Assembly: GCA_022823185.1 (NCBI GenBank)
Contig: JAJDXQ010000015.1
Coordinates: forward strand, 124,001-188,000
Direction of reading: 5' to 3'
Origin: Caldilineaceae bacterium
Lineage (GTDB): Bacteria > Chloroflexota > Anaerolineae > Caldilineales > Caldilineaceae
DNA length: 64,000 nucleotides
Shown here one piece after another: positions 55,152-63,852 of the stretch. The translations under genes were made by a program, and so were the position numbers. Below the pieces are notes generated by a model. The model saw nothing but the letters and a program-made list of their open reading frames with translations, was not told the DNA's origin and did not search any database. Numbering within the stretch: the first letter of the stretch is position 1; each line of letters starts with the position of its first letter.

Positions 55152-55205
55152 AAGACAACAACCCAACGCATCGCTCCGCACCACCCCTGCACAGGAGATT
55201 CGAAT

Positions 55206-56234
55206 ATGACCCAGACTTGGCGCGTTGCCATCGCCGGCTGCCATCGCATGCTCGACAGAAAACCGGCCAATCACAACTTTGCCACCGCCTTCGATTCCGT
55301 GCCCGGAACCGAAACTGTCGCAGTCTTCGACCTCGGCGCCGAAACACGCCAGGAATTCGTGGCCTGCTGGGGAGACAGTGTCACCGCCTACGACAACTTC
55401 GGCAAAATGCTCCAGCAGGAACAGCCCGATATCCTCTGCATCGCCACCAGCCAGAAGATGCACGCCGACCAGATCCAGCAGGCCGTCGCCGCCGGCGTAA
55501 AGGGGATCCTCTGCGACAAGCCCCTCGCCACCAGCCTCTCGGAAGCCGACCGCCTGCTGGACGCCTGCCGCTCAGCCAGCGTCCCCTTGGCGCTGGGCCT
55601 GGACCGCCGCTGGCTCGTCTCCTACCGCCGCCTCGCCGAGCTCCTGCGCGACGGCATCGTAGGCCAACTGCAGTCCATGATCATCTACGGCATCCCCAAT
55701 CTGATCAATCACGGCTGCCACTGGTACGACGCCGCCCTCCACCTCGCCGGTGATCTCGAACCCCATTGGGTAAGCGGATTCGTCGATGATATATCGGACG
55801 AACCGCCCGACTCACGCCGCCGCCTCGATCCCACCGGTCGCTGCATCGTCGGCCTCCAGGATGACGTTCATCTCTACTTCACGCCCGGCGGCAGCCAGCG
55901 CCCCGCCTTCGACGTCGTCGGCGACCAGGGCCGCCTTACCATACTGGACGACGGCCTCAACGCCTGGCACTGGCAAGAAGTCGACGCGCCGCCGCAACCC
56001 CTGGCCATCCCCGAACCGATCGGCGATTTCCCCTCCGGCCCCGCTATCGTGCAGGATCTGCTCGACGCCCTCGCCAGCAGCGGCAGGACCGCCTGCGACG
56101 TCGACGAAGCCCGTCGCGCCACCGAAATCGGCTTCGCAGTTCACTTATCGCACGCGCGCCAAGGCGCCCGCGTCGACCTGCCCGCCGCCGACCGCGAACT
56201 GCGTATTCCTTCGTTCCCGTGGGGAAATGAATAG
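55206..56234 (+). CDS. Gfo/Idh/MocA family oxidoreductase, divergent
   Basis: 342 residues. The N-terminus RVAIAGCHRMLDR lacks the usual GxGxxG second and third Gly (reads AGCHRM), and the EKP motif appears as CDKPLA (about 100-105). HGCHWYDAALHLAGD holds the His region. These changes suggest weaker or altered cofactor binding. It starts 55 bases after the export operon and may belong with the aminotransferase and lyase genes that follow on the other strand. Confidence 0.78.
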   Translation: MTQTWRVAIAGCHRMLDRKPANHNFATAFDSVPGTETVAVFDLGAETRQEFVACWGDSVTAYDNFGKMLQQEQPDILCIATSQKMHADQIQQAVAAGVKGILCDKPLATSLSEADRLLDACRSASVPLALGLDRRWLVSYRRLAELLRDGIVGQLQSMIIYGIPNLINHGCHWYDAALHLAGDLEPHWVSGFVDDISDEPPDSRRRLDPTGRCIVGLQDDVHLYFTPGGSQRPAFDVVGDQGRLTILDDGLNAWHWQEVDAPPQPLAIPEPIGDFPSGPAIVQDLLDALASSGRTACDVDEARRATEIGFAVHLSHARQGARVDLPAADRELRIPSFPWGNE

Positions 56235-56256
56235 GGCTGCCCCGTCTCCGGCTCTG

Positions 56257-57516
56257 TCAGCCGGCCCGGTAGGCTGCCGCCACCTTCTGGAAGATGGCGA
56301 TAACGTCGTCTATATCCCGCGTGCGCCAGTTCTCATGCAGCGTCATCGTGAAGTGGCTCTTGAGCATCGCCTGCGCGTTGGGGCAGGCGAACTCGCGATT
56401 TGGGTCGCCCTCATATAGCGGGCTGGCCCAGGGGTAACCGCTGCTGCCAAAGACCCGCCGCTCCGTATACCACGTCTGCCTGTGCGGCATCCCGTACCGG
56501 TAATCGTCCGTAACCGGCAGGCCCTCTGCCCGCAAGCTCTCACAGAACGTCTCCTTGTCACACGCCGCCCGCTCCGGGTAAAACGCCACCGGCAAGAACC
56601 AGTTGCTGGACACGACATCCTCCCCAGGCCGCCGCATCGATATCATTGCCGCGTCCGCCGTGCCTTCGATCAGTTGGCCGACAATGGCCTGCCTGCGTTC
56701 GATCATATCCGGCAGTTTGCGCAGCTGAATCAGTCCGACCACGGCGGCCAGGTCCGTCTGGTTGAAGTTCAGCGTCGCCTGCATGTTCGTCGCGCCTTCC
56801 GGCAGAAAGTGCGGCTTGCCCCTGTCAGCCATCCGCCGCGCCGACTGGTAGAGCGCCTCGTCCTGGGTGAAGACAATCCCGCCCTGCCCGCCCGAGCTAT
56901 GGTTCTTTCCCGAATTCGTCGAGAAGGCCGACAGATCGCCGAAGCTCCCGGCAAGCCGCCCCTTGAATCGCGCCCCGTGCGCCTGCGCGCAATCTTCGAT
57001 CACAGGAATGCCGTGCCGCCCCGCCAACTCCATGATGCCCACAATATCGGCCGGCTCGCCCGCAATATGCGGCACGATGATCGCGCTCGTGCGCGGCGAA
57101 ATCAACGCCTCGATCTGCTCTGGCCCAGTGTTGAAGCTACCCGGCGCCGAGTCCGCGATCATCGGGATCATGCTCTGCAAGGGGATCGGCATAATCCCGC
57201 CCGGGTCCGTAAAGGGGCCGATGATGACCTCGGTGAACGCCTCAAGTTCCAGCGCCAACAGCGCCACGTAGATAGCCGCCGACCCCGAGCTGACCGCATC
57301 CGCGTACCCGCCCCCCATGTACTCGGCAAACGCCGCGCAATACGCCTCCTCCTCCTCGCCCTGATACGCGCCAAGCGTCCCCGTGGCAACGACCTTGTCC
57401 ATGTACGCGCTGACCGCCGCCAACTCCTCACTCCCAATGTGCCCGCGCGCCGGCAACGGCGCCTCCCGCACGGGGCTGCCGCCATGCAGAGCCAGCTTGT
57501 TCACACCTTCACCCAT
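56257..57516 (-). CDS. DegT/DnrJ/EryC1/StrS family PLP enzyme
   Basis: 419 residues. Asp175 (EDCAQAHG) should hold the PLP nitrogen and Lys204 (FSTNSGKNHSSGGQGG) the Schiff base. Members make amino sugars from keto-sugars, though some are dehydratases. The usual GEGG after the lysine reads GQGG here. It lies three bases after the stop of the heparinase-like gene, so both are co-transcribed. Confidence 0.85.
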   Translation of the reverse strand: MGEGVNKLALHGGSPVREAPLPARGHIGSEELAAVSAYMDKVVATGTLGAYQGEEEEAYCAAFAEYMGGGYADAVSSGSAAIYVALLALELEAFTEVIIGPFTDPGGIMPIPLQSMIPMIADSAPGSFNTGPEQIEALISPRTSAIIVPHIAGEPADIVGIMELAGRHGIPVIEDCAQAHGARFKGRLAGSFGDLSAFSTNSGKNHSSGGQGGIVFTQDEALYQSARRMADRGKPHFLPEGATNMQATLNFNQTDLAAVVGLIQLRKLPDMIERRQAIVGQLIEGTADAAMISMRRPGEDVVSSNWFLPVAFYPERAACDKETFCESLRAEGLPVTDDYRYGMPHRQTWYTERRVFGSSGYPWASPLYEGDPNREFACPNAQAMLKSHFTMTLHENWRTRDIDDVIAIFQKVAAAYRAG

Positions 57517-57519
57517 GTC

Positions 57520-59676
57520 TCAATCCTCCAGACTGTATTCGAAGCGGCTGCTGGCCGGCAGGTCGCCTAGCCAGGAGGGGACCTCCGCTTCCGGCCCCAT
57601 GCGGATTATCCACAGATCCTTCCAATCCGACCCCTCCACCGTACACGCCGCCCAGCCCGCCCCAATCAGGTCGCAGCCATGCCAGGCGACCGATTCAACG
57701 CGGCGTGTATCCCGGTAGGGATGGCATACGCTGATAAAGGCCGTGCGCGACGCGTTTCGCTGGCGGATGAACAGGTCCTGCATGTCCTCCGCTGGGTTTC
57801 CCGGCGCAGGCCCCGCATAGAGAGGCGTCTCCTCCTCTTCCGCCGCGAAGAGTTTCACGCCGGTTTCGCCAAACTGCCAGTCCAGTACGATATGTCCGTA
57901 CGCAGGGCGCGTGCTGAGATCCTCGATGTATTCGTATCCGTCCCCCTCTAACGCGGCAGGCACAATCGGAACGCCGTCGCCAAGTGGCGCCAGCACGCCG
58001 CGATTGCGAAAGATCCAGTCGATGCGGCGCTCTTGACCGGCATCGACCAAGTATATGTCCACAAAATAGTCGCCGCGCGCCAGGACTGCCCTCCGCATCC
58101 TGGTTCCATCGTAAACCTCGGGGGCCTCTTCGTCGACGCCGTATGTGGGGACGTCAATCCCGGACACGGTATCATCGCCCCAATCTATCGCCGCGTCAGC
58201 GATCTGAAACGGCCCGTCAGCCCGAAAAGCAATGCGCCGGCCCGCGCCCGCCGGCTGCGACTTGCCGTCCAGCACAACCGTGTTATGGCTCACTGTTTGG
58301 CGGTACCAGCCCTGAAACAGATCAATCCCGTAACCGGGCGTCCCCAGGTCCGGAGCCTGCCGTTCGCCGCATGCAAACACTGTCAGTCCCAGCTTGTCCG
58401 GGTGCCCGTGACCGCCGCCGTGGACCCCATACTTGAGTAGCAAGTACTGCTCGCTCGCGGTCGACGGCTCAGCCTCCTGCTCCGGCTGCGAACGCAGAAT
58501 CGCGTACCCCGATGCAGGCATCTCGACACTGGGAAGCCTGAGTCCCCCATCCGCTCCGGACTCTAAATCCGTTGCGCCGTACAACAGCGCGTCCAGGCTT
58601 TCCCGCGGACCGTGTTGATATGCCCGCGCCAGGACTTTGCCAAAGAGCGGTTCGTCGAACCATGCCTGCCCGATCTCGTAGAACGCCGGCGCCTTGGGTA
58701 CGCCGTGGCAGCAGTCATCGTTCAGACTCGTGAAGTACCAGCAGTCATTCGTCGCCGGCAAGCTCCCGTCAGGGTAGGCGCACAGCACAGGCGCCCGCAA
58801 TACAGCCGCCAGTGACGGATGTTGCCGCAGATCCCACGCCGGCAGATTGGCCGTCGCCTTCGCCAGCAGGAGCAGCGCCGCCACCGTGTAAAAGTGATAG
58901 CTGAACGAGCCCTCAAACCACAGCCCGTCCGCCAGAATCCCCTCCCGCGCCTGCGTATGGAAGCCGTACTCCCCGTCAATCGCGAAAGCCAGCAGCTCCT
59001 CGCTCCCGGTCACCGCGCCGATCGTCCCAATCGCCGCGTTGTGCCAGCAGGCAAAGTTGTGGATTCCCCCGAAATGCCGCTCCATCAGAAACTCGGCTGC
59101 CGGCAGCAGCAGTTTCCCAACGATCTCCTCCTCCTGCCCTTCGCTCAGCGTTGCTCTTATCAAGTCGAATGACCACGCCAGCGGAATCGACCACACCGCC
59201 TCGTCCAGCGTACTGAACTGAGCGACCCCATGGTTGTCCGGCCGCCAACCCGTGTAGGCCTTGTACCCGTCGTAAGCCGCAGCATAGCCCAACAGGATTT
59301 CCTGCACGCTCTGCCGGTTTCGCTCCTCGCCCTCCAGCCTCCACAGCACCGCCAGCCGCAGCGCCGACTCCGCCAGCCTGTTGTTCACCGACCAGCGCCA
59401 CGCCGAGTCAAAAGGCTCCCCGCTGAACGCTTCTCCGTCAACCGGACACCGATGCAGATGGGGCGAGTCAGGCTCAAAGACCAGCTGCACCGCATGCTTC
59501 GGGCAAAAATAGTCGTGATAGTAGCCCCCCGGCAACAGCGGAACATCCACAGGACGAGCAAAGAAGTCCTCTACTTCATCACGCAACAACCCTGCCGCCG
59601 AAGCGAACTGCGGCAACCCAGCCTTCAGCCGGATATCGGACCACTGGTCGTCAGAAATCAGTGTTGTGTTTGTCAT
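57520..59676 (-). CDS. Heparinase II/III-like polysaccharide lyase or related protein
   Basis: 718 residues without a clear signal peptide. An N-terminal alpha/alpha-toroid (about 60-370, with HNFACWHNAAIG at about 206-217) is followed by a beta-sandwich with GGGHGHPDKLGL (about 430-441) and VSHNTVVLDG (about 467-476), as in heparinase II/III and alginate lyases. The His residues fit the lyase active site. Without an export signal it may act on imported oligosaccharides. The aminotransferase downstream and the oxidoreductase nearby suggest an acidic or amino-sugar glycan. Confidence 0.82.
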   Translation of the reverse strand: MTNTTLISDDQWSDIRLKAGLPQFASAAGLLRDEVEDFFARPVDVPLLPGGYYHDYFCPKHAVQLVFEPDSPHLHRCPVDGEAFSGEPFDSAWRWSVNNRLAESALRLAVLWRLEGEERNRQSVQEILLGYAAAYDGYKAYTGWRPDNHGVAQFSTLDEAVWSIPLAWSFDLIRATLSEGQEEEIVGKLLLPAAEFLMERHFGGIHNFACWHNAAIGTIGAVTGSEELLAFAIDGEYGFHTQAREGILADGLWFEGSFSYHFYTVAALLLLAKATANLPAWDLRQHPSLAAVLRAPVLCAYPDGSLPATNDCWYFTSLNDDCCHGVPKAPAFYEIGQAWFDEPLFGKVLARAYQHGPRESLDALLYGATDLESGADGGLRLPSVEMPASGYAILRSQPEQEAEPSTASEQYLLLKYGVHGGGHGHPDKLGLTVFACGERQAPDLGTPGYGIDLFQGWYRQTVSHNTVVLDGKSQPAGAGRRIAFRADGPFQIADAAIDWGDDTVSGIDVPTYGVDEEAPEVYDGTRMRRAVLARGDYFVDIYLVDAGQERRIDWIFRNRGVLAPLGDGVPIVPAALEGDGYEYIEDLSTRPAYGHIVLDWQFGETGVKLFAAEEEETPLYAGPAPGNPAEDMQDLFIRQRNASRTAFISVCHPYRDTRRVESVAWHGCDLIGAGWAACTVEGSDWKDLWIIRMGPEAEVPSWLGDLPASSRFEYSLED

Positions 59677-59944
59677 ACCTTGACCTGTACTTGAAGTCAG
59701 CGAGCGCCCAATAGACGTGTACTAATCGTGTCTGGGATTCCATTCAACTGAAATAGGAAACACTGCAGTTGAAAGGTTTCACAAGGTTCAAATCCCTTTG
59801 GTCGCAAAGATTGTAAAGCACCCCACTTTGAATTTGTGTATGAACGCTTTAGAATCTCTTCAGACCTTCCCCTCTCACTGACGGCATTTCCCAAAATATC
59901 TCTGGCCGTTGGATAAACGAGGGGCCCGAGCTGGACAGATTCCT
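59677..59944. other. AT-richer intergenic region before the Fic gene
   Basis: 268 bp, visibly less GC-rich than the flanks, with the promoter at 59828. No gene is supported. Confidence 0.4.
59828..59855 (+). promoter_or_regulatory. Possible promoter for the Fic gene
   Basis: TTGAAT (59828-59833), a 16-base spacer and TAGAAT (59850-59855). The hexamers differ from consensus at two and one positions. Confidence 0.45.
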
Positions 59945-61135
59945 ATGTCTGAATTCAGAAAATATCAACAGACCCATCCCTGGATAAATTTTCGGCTGGA
60001 TCTGCGCAGGATCGATTATACGCTATGGTTCCACCTGGGAGAAGTACAGGCAAAATGCGAGCAAGTCGCTGGGGTGCCCCTTCTGCCTGAAGTTGCAGAG
60101 CACTTGCATCAGGTCTATCTGGCCAAGGGAGCGCTGGCAACGACAGCCATTGAGGGAAACACTTTGACCGAAGAAGATGCCTTGGGGTTGGTTAGGGGAG
60201 AACTCAAGCTACCGCCCTCCAAAGAGTATCTGGGGCAAGAAATAAGAAACATAGTCAGAGCCTGCAACCATATCCCGGAAGGCATACTGTCCGGCGAGTT
60301 TGCAGAACTGACCGTTGACAGGATCATGGAACTCAATGCCCTGGTCCTGCGTGACTTACCGTTAAAGGATGAAGTTTCTCCCGGCATTATTCGGGAGCAC
60401 GATGTTGGCGTAGGGCGATACCGCGGCGCCCCCTATCAGGACTGTGAATATCTTCTGAAAAGGCTTTGCAGTTGGATAAGTATCAACAGTTTCCTACCGA
60501 ACGAAGAACTAAGAGTTGTATCAGGAGTTCTTAAAGCAATCGTTGCCCATCTCTATTTGGCTTGGATCCATCCGTTTGGCGATGGCAATGGACGAACAGC
60601 GCGCCTGGTCGAATTTCAACTGCTGCTGTTAAGCGGCGTGCCGACTGCGGCAGCCCATCTCCTGAGTAACCACTACAACATGACCCGCACGGAATACTAC
60701 AGGCAGCTCGATCTGGCGAGCAAGTCGGGCGGGGATGTCCTCCCCTTTATCCAATACGCCCTGCAGGGACTAAGAGATGGTCTGGATGAACAGCTGCAAA
60801 CGATTCGGGCACAGCAGTTCCACGTTTTCTGGATAAATCATGTTCATAATTCGTTCCGCCAGAAGGTAAGCGCCACAGATTTGCGTAGAAGACAACTTGT
60901 GGTCGATCTTTCCGAGAAAACTGAACCTGTACCCATCGTACAGTTACGTTACATCTCCCCAAGAACTGCAGAGGCCTACGCTGGCAAGACGGACAACACT
61001 GTTCGGAGAGATGTTAATGTGCTTGAGAAAATGGATCTGGTCAGAAGAAGCGATGAGGGTGTCAAAGTCAATATAGAGTTGATGGCTGCCTTCCTGTCTC
61101 CAGTAATTGCTGTCGAGGAAAATAATGATTCGTAG
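59945..61135 (+). CDS. Fic family protein (class II, self-inhibited)
   Basis: 396 residues from the ATG at 59945; a TTG at 59909 is also in frame. The Fic core motif HPFGDGNGR (209-217) is complete, with catalytic His209. An inhibitory helix T-x3-EGN (66-72, Glu70) precedes it, typical of class II Fic proteins that block themselves until activated. The C-terminal part (about 320-385) looks like a winged helix. Fic enzymes attach AMP or related groups to proteins. The gene and its upstream region have lower GC and different codon use than the neighbours, which hints at transfer. Confidence 0.9.
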   Translation: MSEFRKYQQTHPWINFRLDLRRIDYTLWFHLGEVQAKCEQVAGVPLLPEVAEHLHQVYLAKGALATTAIEGNTLTEEDALGLVRGELKLPPSKEYLGQEIRNIVRACNHIPEGILSGEFAELTVDRIMELNALVLRDLPLKDEVSPGIIREHDVGVGRYRGAPYQDCEYLLKRLCSWISINSFLPNEELRVVSGVLKAIVAHLYLAWIHPFGDGNGRTARLVEFQLLLLSGVPTAAAHLLSNHYNMTRTEYYRQLDLASKSGGDVLPFIQYALQGLRDGLDEQLQTIRAQQFHVFWINHVHNSFRQKVSATDLRRRQLVVDLSEKTEPVPIVQLRYISPRTAEAYAGKTDNTVRRDVNVLEKMDLVRRSDEGVKVNIELMAAFLSPVIAVEENNDS

Positions 61136-61254
61136 CAAGGTTCCTTCTCTACTGCCGACCAAAAGAAAAGGAGAGAAAGATTCATCTCCCTCTCCCGTCC
61201 CTTCGCAATTGCAAAGTCGTCTTGCGACCAGTTGTCTTCACCGTGCAACGCCAC

Positions 61255-62007
61255 TCACGATCCCGCAGCCTCCTCCACCTTCGCCAGGAACGCCTGCCCG
61301 CCGGAAGCAACCCAGGCCGCCCAACCCGTCAACAGAAAACGAACGCCCAGGTTGACGTAATGCGCGGCGTTTGCATCACTCGCAAGCCCGCCCGCATTCC
61401 TCCCGGCCGCAATGATCTGCGCAAACGCGCCCTCGATCGTTTCCACAACCTCGGGATGGTCCATGCCGCCCAGATGCCCCATCGACTGGGCCAGATCGCT
61501 CGGCGCCACAAAAAACACGTCAATATGGTCTACGGTAAGAATCTCGGCCAGATTCTGCACCGCAACAATATCCTCAATCAAAACAACGACTAGCGTCTCA
61601 TCGTTGGCGCGGTCGAAATAATCCGGCACACCATATCCCTGTCGGCTCGTATACATGCCCCGCCTGCCGTCAGGATGAAATTTCGCAGCGTCCACAACCG
61701 CCTGCGCCTCTGCCTTCGTATTTACATGGGGAACCACAATCCCCTGCGCGCCCAGGTCGAAAGTGCGGTAGATGATCCCCTCGTTGTTCCGGTTGACCCG
61801 CACCACCGATGTCATGCCCCACAGGTCGCACGCCCGCGTCAGGTCTGGAATGTCGCCGTAGTCCACCGGCCCGTGCTCCCCTTCCAGCCAGATGGCGTCG
61901 AACCCCAGCGGGCCCAATTGATCGATCATGTCAGTGGAATTGTTCCCTGAAAGGCAAACAACCGCCTCCCCCCGTTCCAGCTTTCGCTTGGCTCTGTTTT
62001 CTCGCAT
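61255..62007 (-). CDS. HpcH/HpaI aldolase family protein
   Basis: 250 residues. Class II pyruvate aldolase motifs are LEGEHGPVDY (about 41-50), IVVPHVNT, GRRGMYTSRQGYG, LIEDIVAV (metal Glu) and APSDLAQSMG (metal Asp). It would split or form a 2-keto-3-deoxy sugar acid or 4-hydroxy-2-oxoheptanedioate-like substrate, giving pyruvate, and fits the sugar-acid theme of the window. Confidence 0.88.
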   Translation of the reverse strand: MRENRAKRKLERGEAVVCLSGNNSTDMIDQLGPLGFDAIWLEGEHGPVDYGDIPDLTRACDLWGMTSVVRVNRNNEGIIYRTFDLGAQGIVVPHVNTKAEAQAVVDAAKFHPDGRRGMYTSRQGYGVPDYFDRANDETLVVVLIEDIVAVQNLAEILTVDHIDVFFVAPSDLAQSMGHLGGMDHPEVVETIEGAFAQIIAAGRNAGGLASDANAAHYVNLGVRFLLTGWAAWVASGGQAFLAKVEEAAGS

Positions 62008-62097
62008 CTCGATGTGTCTCCCCTTCCGCGTGGATTCGATCCCTCAACTAGAGAATCATAGCACAATTTTGCAGCCTGGTTGGAAAAAGCTCAACTT

Positions 62098-62133
62098 ACA
62101 AAAAAGGGCGGCCCCGTTCTTGGGGCCGCCCTT
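62098..62133 (-). terminator. Intrinsic terminator for the betaine-binding-protein gene
   Basis: AAGGGCGGCCCC (62104-62115) and GGGGCCGCCCTT (62122-62133) form a perfect 12-bp stem with a 6-base loop. On the minus strand TTTTTT follows. It lies about 40 bases past the stop. Confidence 0.88.
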
Positions 62134-62175
62134 CCTGTTTCAGATTCACAGACGTACTGCGAAATGAGCTTTCCG

Positions 62176-63243
62176 TTACTCCGTGGGCCAGCCTTCCGGG
62201 ATCTCATTCGCCGCAAGCGCTTCTTCGATCGCCGCCGCCGCGTCGTCCGTCACCCAACCACTCCATATGTCCGACTTGCTGTTCAGCCACCACAGAGCCG
62301 CGTCATTGCTGCTGGCATCGCTGTTGTTGTTCAGCCACCGGGCAACCTCTTTGTAAACTTCGATATTGAAGTCCCACGCCTCCAGCATCGCAATGACGTC
62401 TGGCGCCGCGTCCACCAGGTCCGGATGCACCGCGATCAGAATGTCCGCGTCTTCGTAAGCGCAAGCCTTATTGGCTTCCCAGCACTCTTCGCTGTAAGCA
62501 GGCTCCTCCAGACGGACCAGATCCAGAATGAGCGCCGGGTCGTTCGTGCCCCACTGGTAACCGACCCACGGCTCCTCCTTCTCGTAGGCGCCATAGAGGT
62601 CGGCATTCAGCGCCGCGCCGTCACCCGGATTCACGATGTGGACATGGTCCTCCAGTTCATATCCGATGACCTGCGCAGCATTGACCTCTTCACATGCCCA
62701 GCCTATCACGCACGAAACCAGTCGCGCCTTCCCGCCAGTCTCGGCAGTCGCAAACAACTCTTTGAACTGCTCGTCCTTCAAGTCGTCCACACTGTCCAGC
62801 TCAGGATACTGCTCCTGCAAATACTTGGGAATGACAAACGCGGACTGCCAGTCCTTCCCCAGGCTATGGCCAATCTCAACAACCTCCTCGTTGCCCAGGG
62901 CCTCATACCAGGCCTCATCCTGGTTGGGCAGCCAGATCTCCAGGGTCACATGCGTATCGCCGTTGCGCAAACCCTGGAACAAGGGCAGCGTTGACCCGAA
63001 GACAACGTCAGTGGAATAACCGTAGCCCTTCTCCACAATATACTGGGCGACACGGTTCTGAATCTGGGCGCTGCTCCAGTTCAAGTCGCTGAAGATTATC
63101 GTGTCAATTGAGGCTGCCGGGGCCTCCTCAGCCGCCGGAGCAGCCGCTTCCTCGCTCGGCGCGCTCTGCCCAGCCGGCGCACAGGCTCCGGCAACAAAGA
63201 TGACAATCAACGACAAAATAAGCAAACGGTACTGGACGCGCAT
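62176..63243 (-). CDS. Glycine betaine/proline-type ABC substrate-binding lipoprotein
   Basis: 355 residues. Signal peptide with lipobox AGAC (Cys20), an Ala/Glu linker to about 45, then an OpuAC-type domain (IIFSDLNWSSAQIQ, LEIWLPNQ, WVGYQWGTNDP). Trp residues of the ligand box (Trp in NWSS, EIW, YQW) are plausible. ProX/OpuAC proteins bind betaine, choline or related compounds. No permease or ATPase gene is visible; they could lie past the right edge. A second, closely similar gene ends at 63853. The leader carries a riboswitch-like element. Confidence 0.88.
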   Translation of the reverse strand: MRVQYRLLILSLIVIFVAGACAPAGQSAPSEEAAAPAAEEAPAASIDTIIFSDLNWSSAQIQNRVAQYIVEKGYGYSTDVVFGSTLPLFQGLRNGDTHVTLEIWLPNQDEAWYEALGNEEVVEIGHSLGKDWQSAFVIPKYLQEQYPELDSVDDLKDEQFKELFATAETGGKARLVSCVIGWACEEVNAAQVIGYELEDHVHIVNPGDGAALNADLYGAYEKEEPWVGYQWGTNDPALILDLVRLEEPAYSEECWEANKACAYEDADILIAVHPDLVDAAPDVIAMLEAWDFNIEVYKEVARWLNNNSDASSNDAALWWLNSKSDIWSGWVTDDAAAAIEEALAANEIPEGWPTE

Positions 63244-63298
63244 AATTCTCTCCTATGGGTGTATGGTCGAAGAGAGGCCGGCATTTGGGGCAAGCACT

Positions 63299-63338
63299 CC
63301 AAAAAGGCGGGGCCAACTTTGCCGTCTGGCCTGACGCC
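63299..63338 (-). terminator. Leader terminator (expression platform)
   Basis: On the minus strand GGCG (63338-63335) and GGCCA (63331-63327) pair with TGGCC (63315-63311) and CGCC (63309-63306), and TTTTT follows. It lies about 55 bases before the start codon, so it would stop transcription inside the leader. Confidence 0.6.
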
Positions 63339-63472
63339 CTCTGTCCTTCAGCCTGAGAAGTGCTGCAAGTGACCAGCGTATCAGAGATCGTTCCCTGACA
63401 AGAGGCGGAAATATGTCCCCGCCCGCGCCTTTCGGCCTTCTCTGGTTGAACTTTTTCCCCTAAGCCTCTCCT
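63339..63472 (-). ncRNA. Candidate glycine riboswitch (single aptamer)
   Basis: Read on the minus strand, the leader begins AAGGAGAGG and has a middle block GCCGAAAGGCGC. It ends CTTCTCAGGCTGAAGGACAGAGG (two pieces: CTTCTCAGG and AAGGACAGAGG). These match, in order, the GGAGAG, GCCGAAGGGGC and CUCUCAGG...AAGGACAGAG blocks of glycine aptamers. P1 would be GAGAGG with CTTCTC. A GGCGG/CCGCC hairpin would be P3b. The terminator at 63299 follows directly. I could not fold it; the middle block is not a perfect match. Confidence 0.5.
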
Positions 63473-63475
63473 TGG

Positions 63476-63852
63476 ATTAGTACCCGCTCATGCAGTGCCA
63501 GCCGCATATGAAACCGCGAATTCAGGTTGGCAGGCCATCCCGAAGAAAGCCTTGCAGGCTCCTGGCCAGCCAGGCTGCACAAAGTGGGGCGGACTATCTT
63601 TTCCGCGACCCTATGTTATCAGCCTATGGGCAGAAGGTCAAATGAATGCTGCCAAGTCCCTGTGCAGGTTCTGTCACAGCCTGAACTGTCTGAGGACCCC
63701 GTTTGGCAATGCTGGTCCGGGTCCAAATAGGGCAAAAAAAAACTGTGCCTTCGTGTAAACTGGCGTGCTTGGGCGATAGCCAGAGGCGTGCAACCCAATG
63801 ACCGACTTGTACTGGGAATGATGTGAAGGAGCAGGCGGTATCGGCCGCCAGG
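63476..63852. other. Intergenic region between the two betaine-binding-protein genes
   Basis: 377 bp with no supported gene, only short frames. An A-run near 63731-63740 could be the tail of a minus-strand terminator for the gene ending at 63853, but I see no good stem. Confidence 0.4.
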
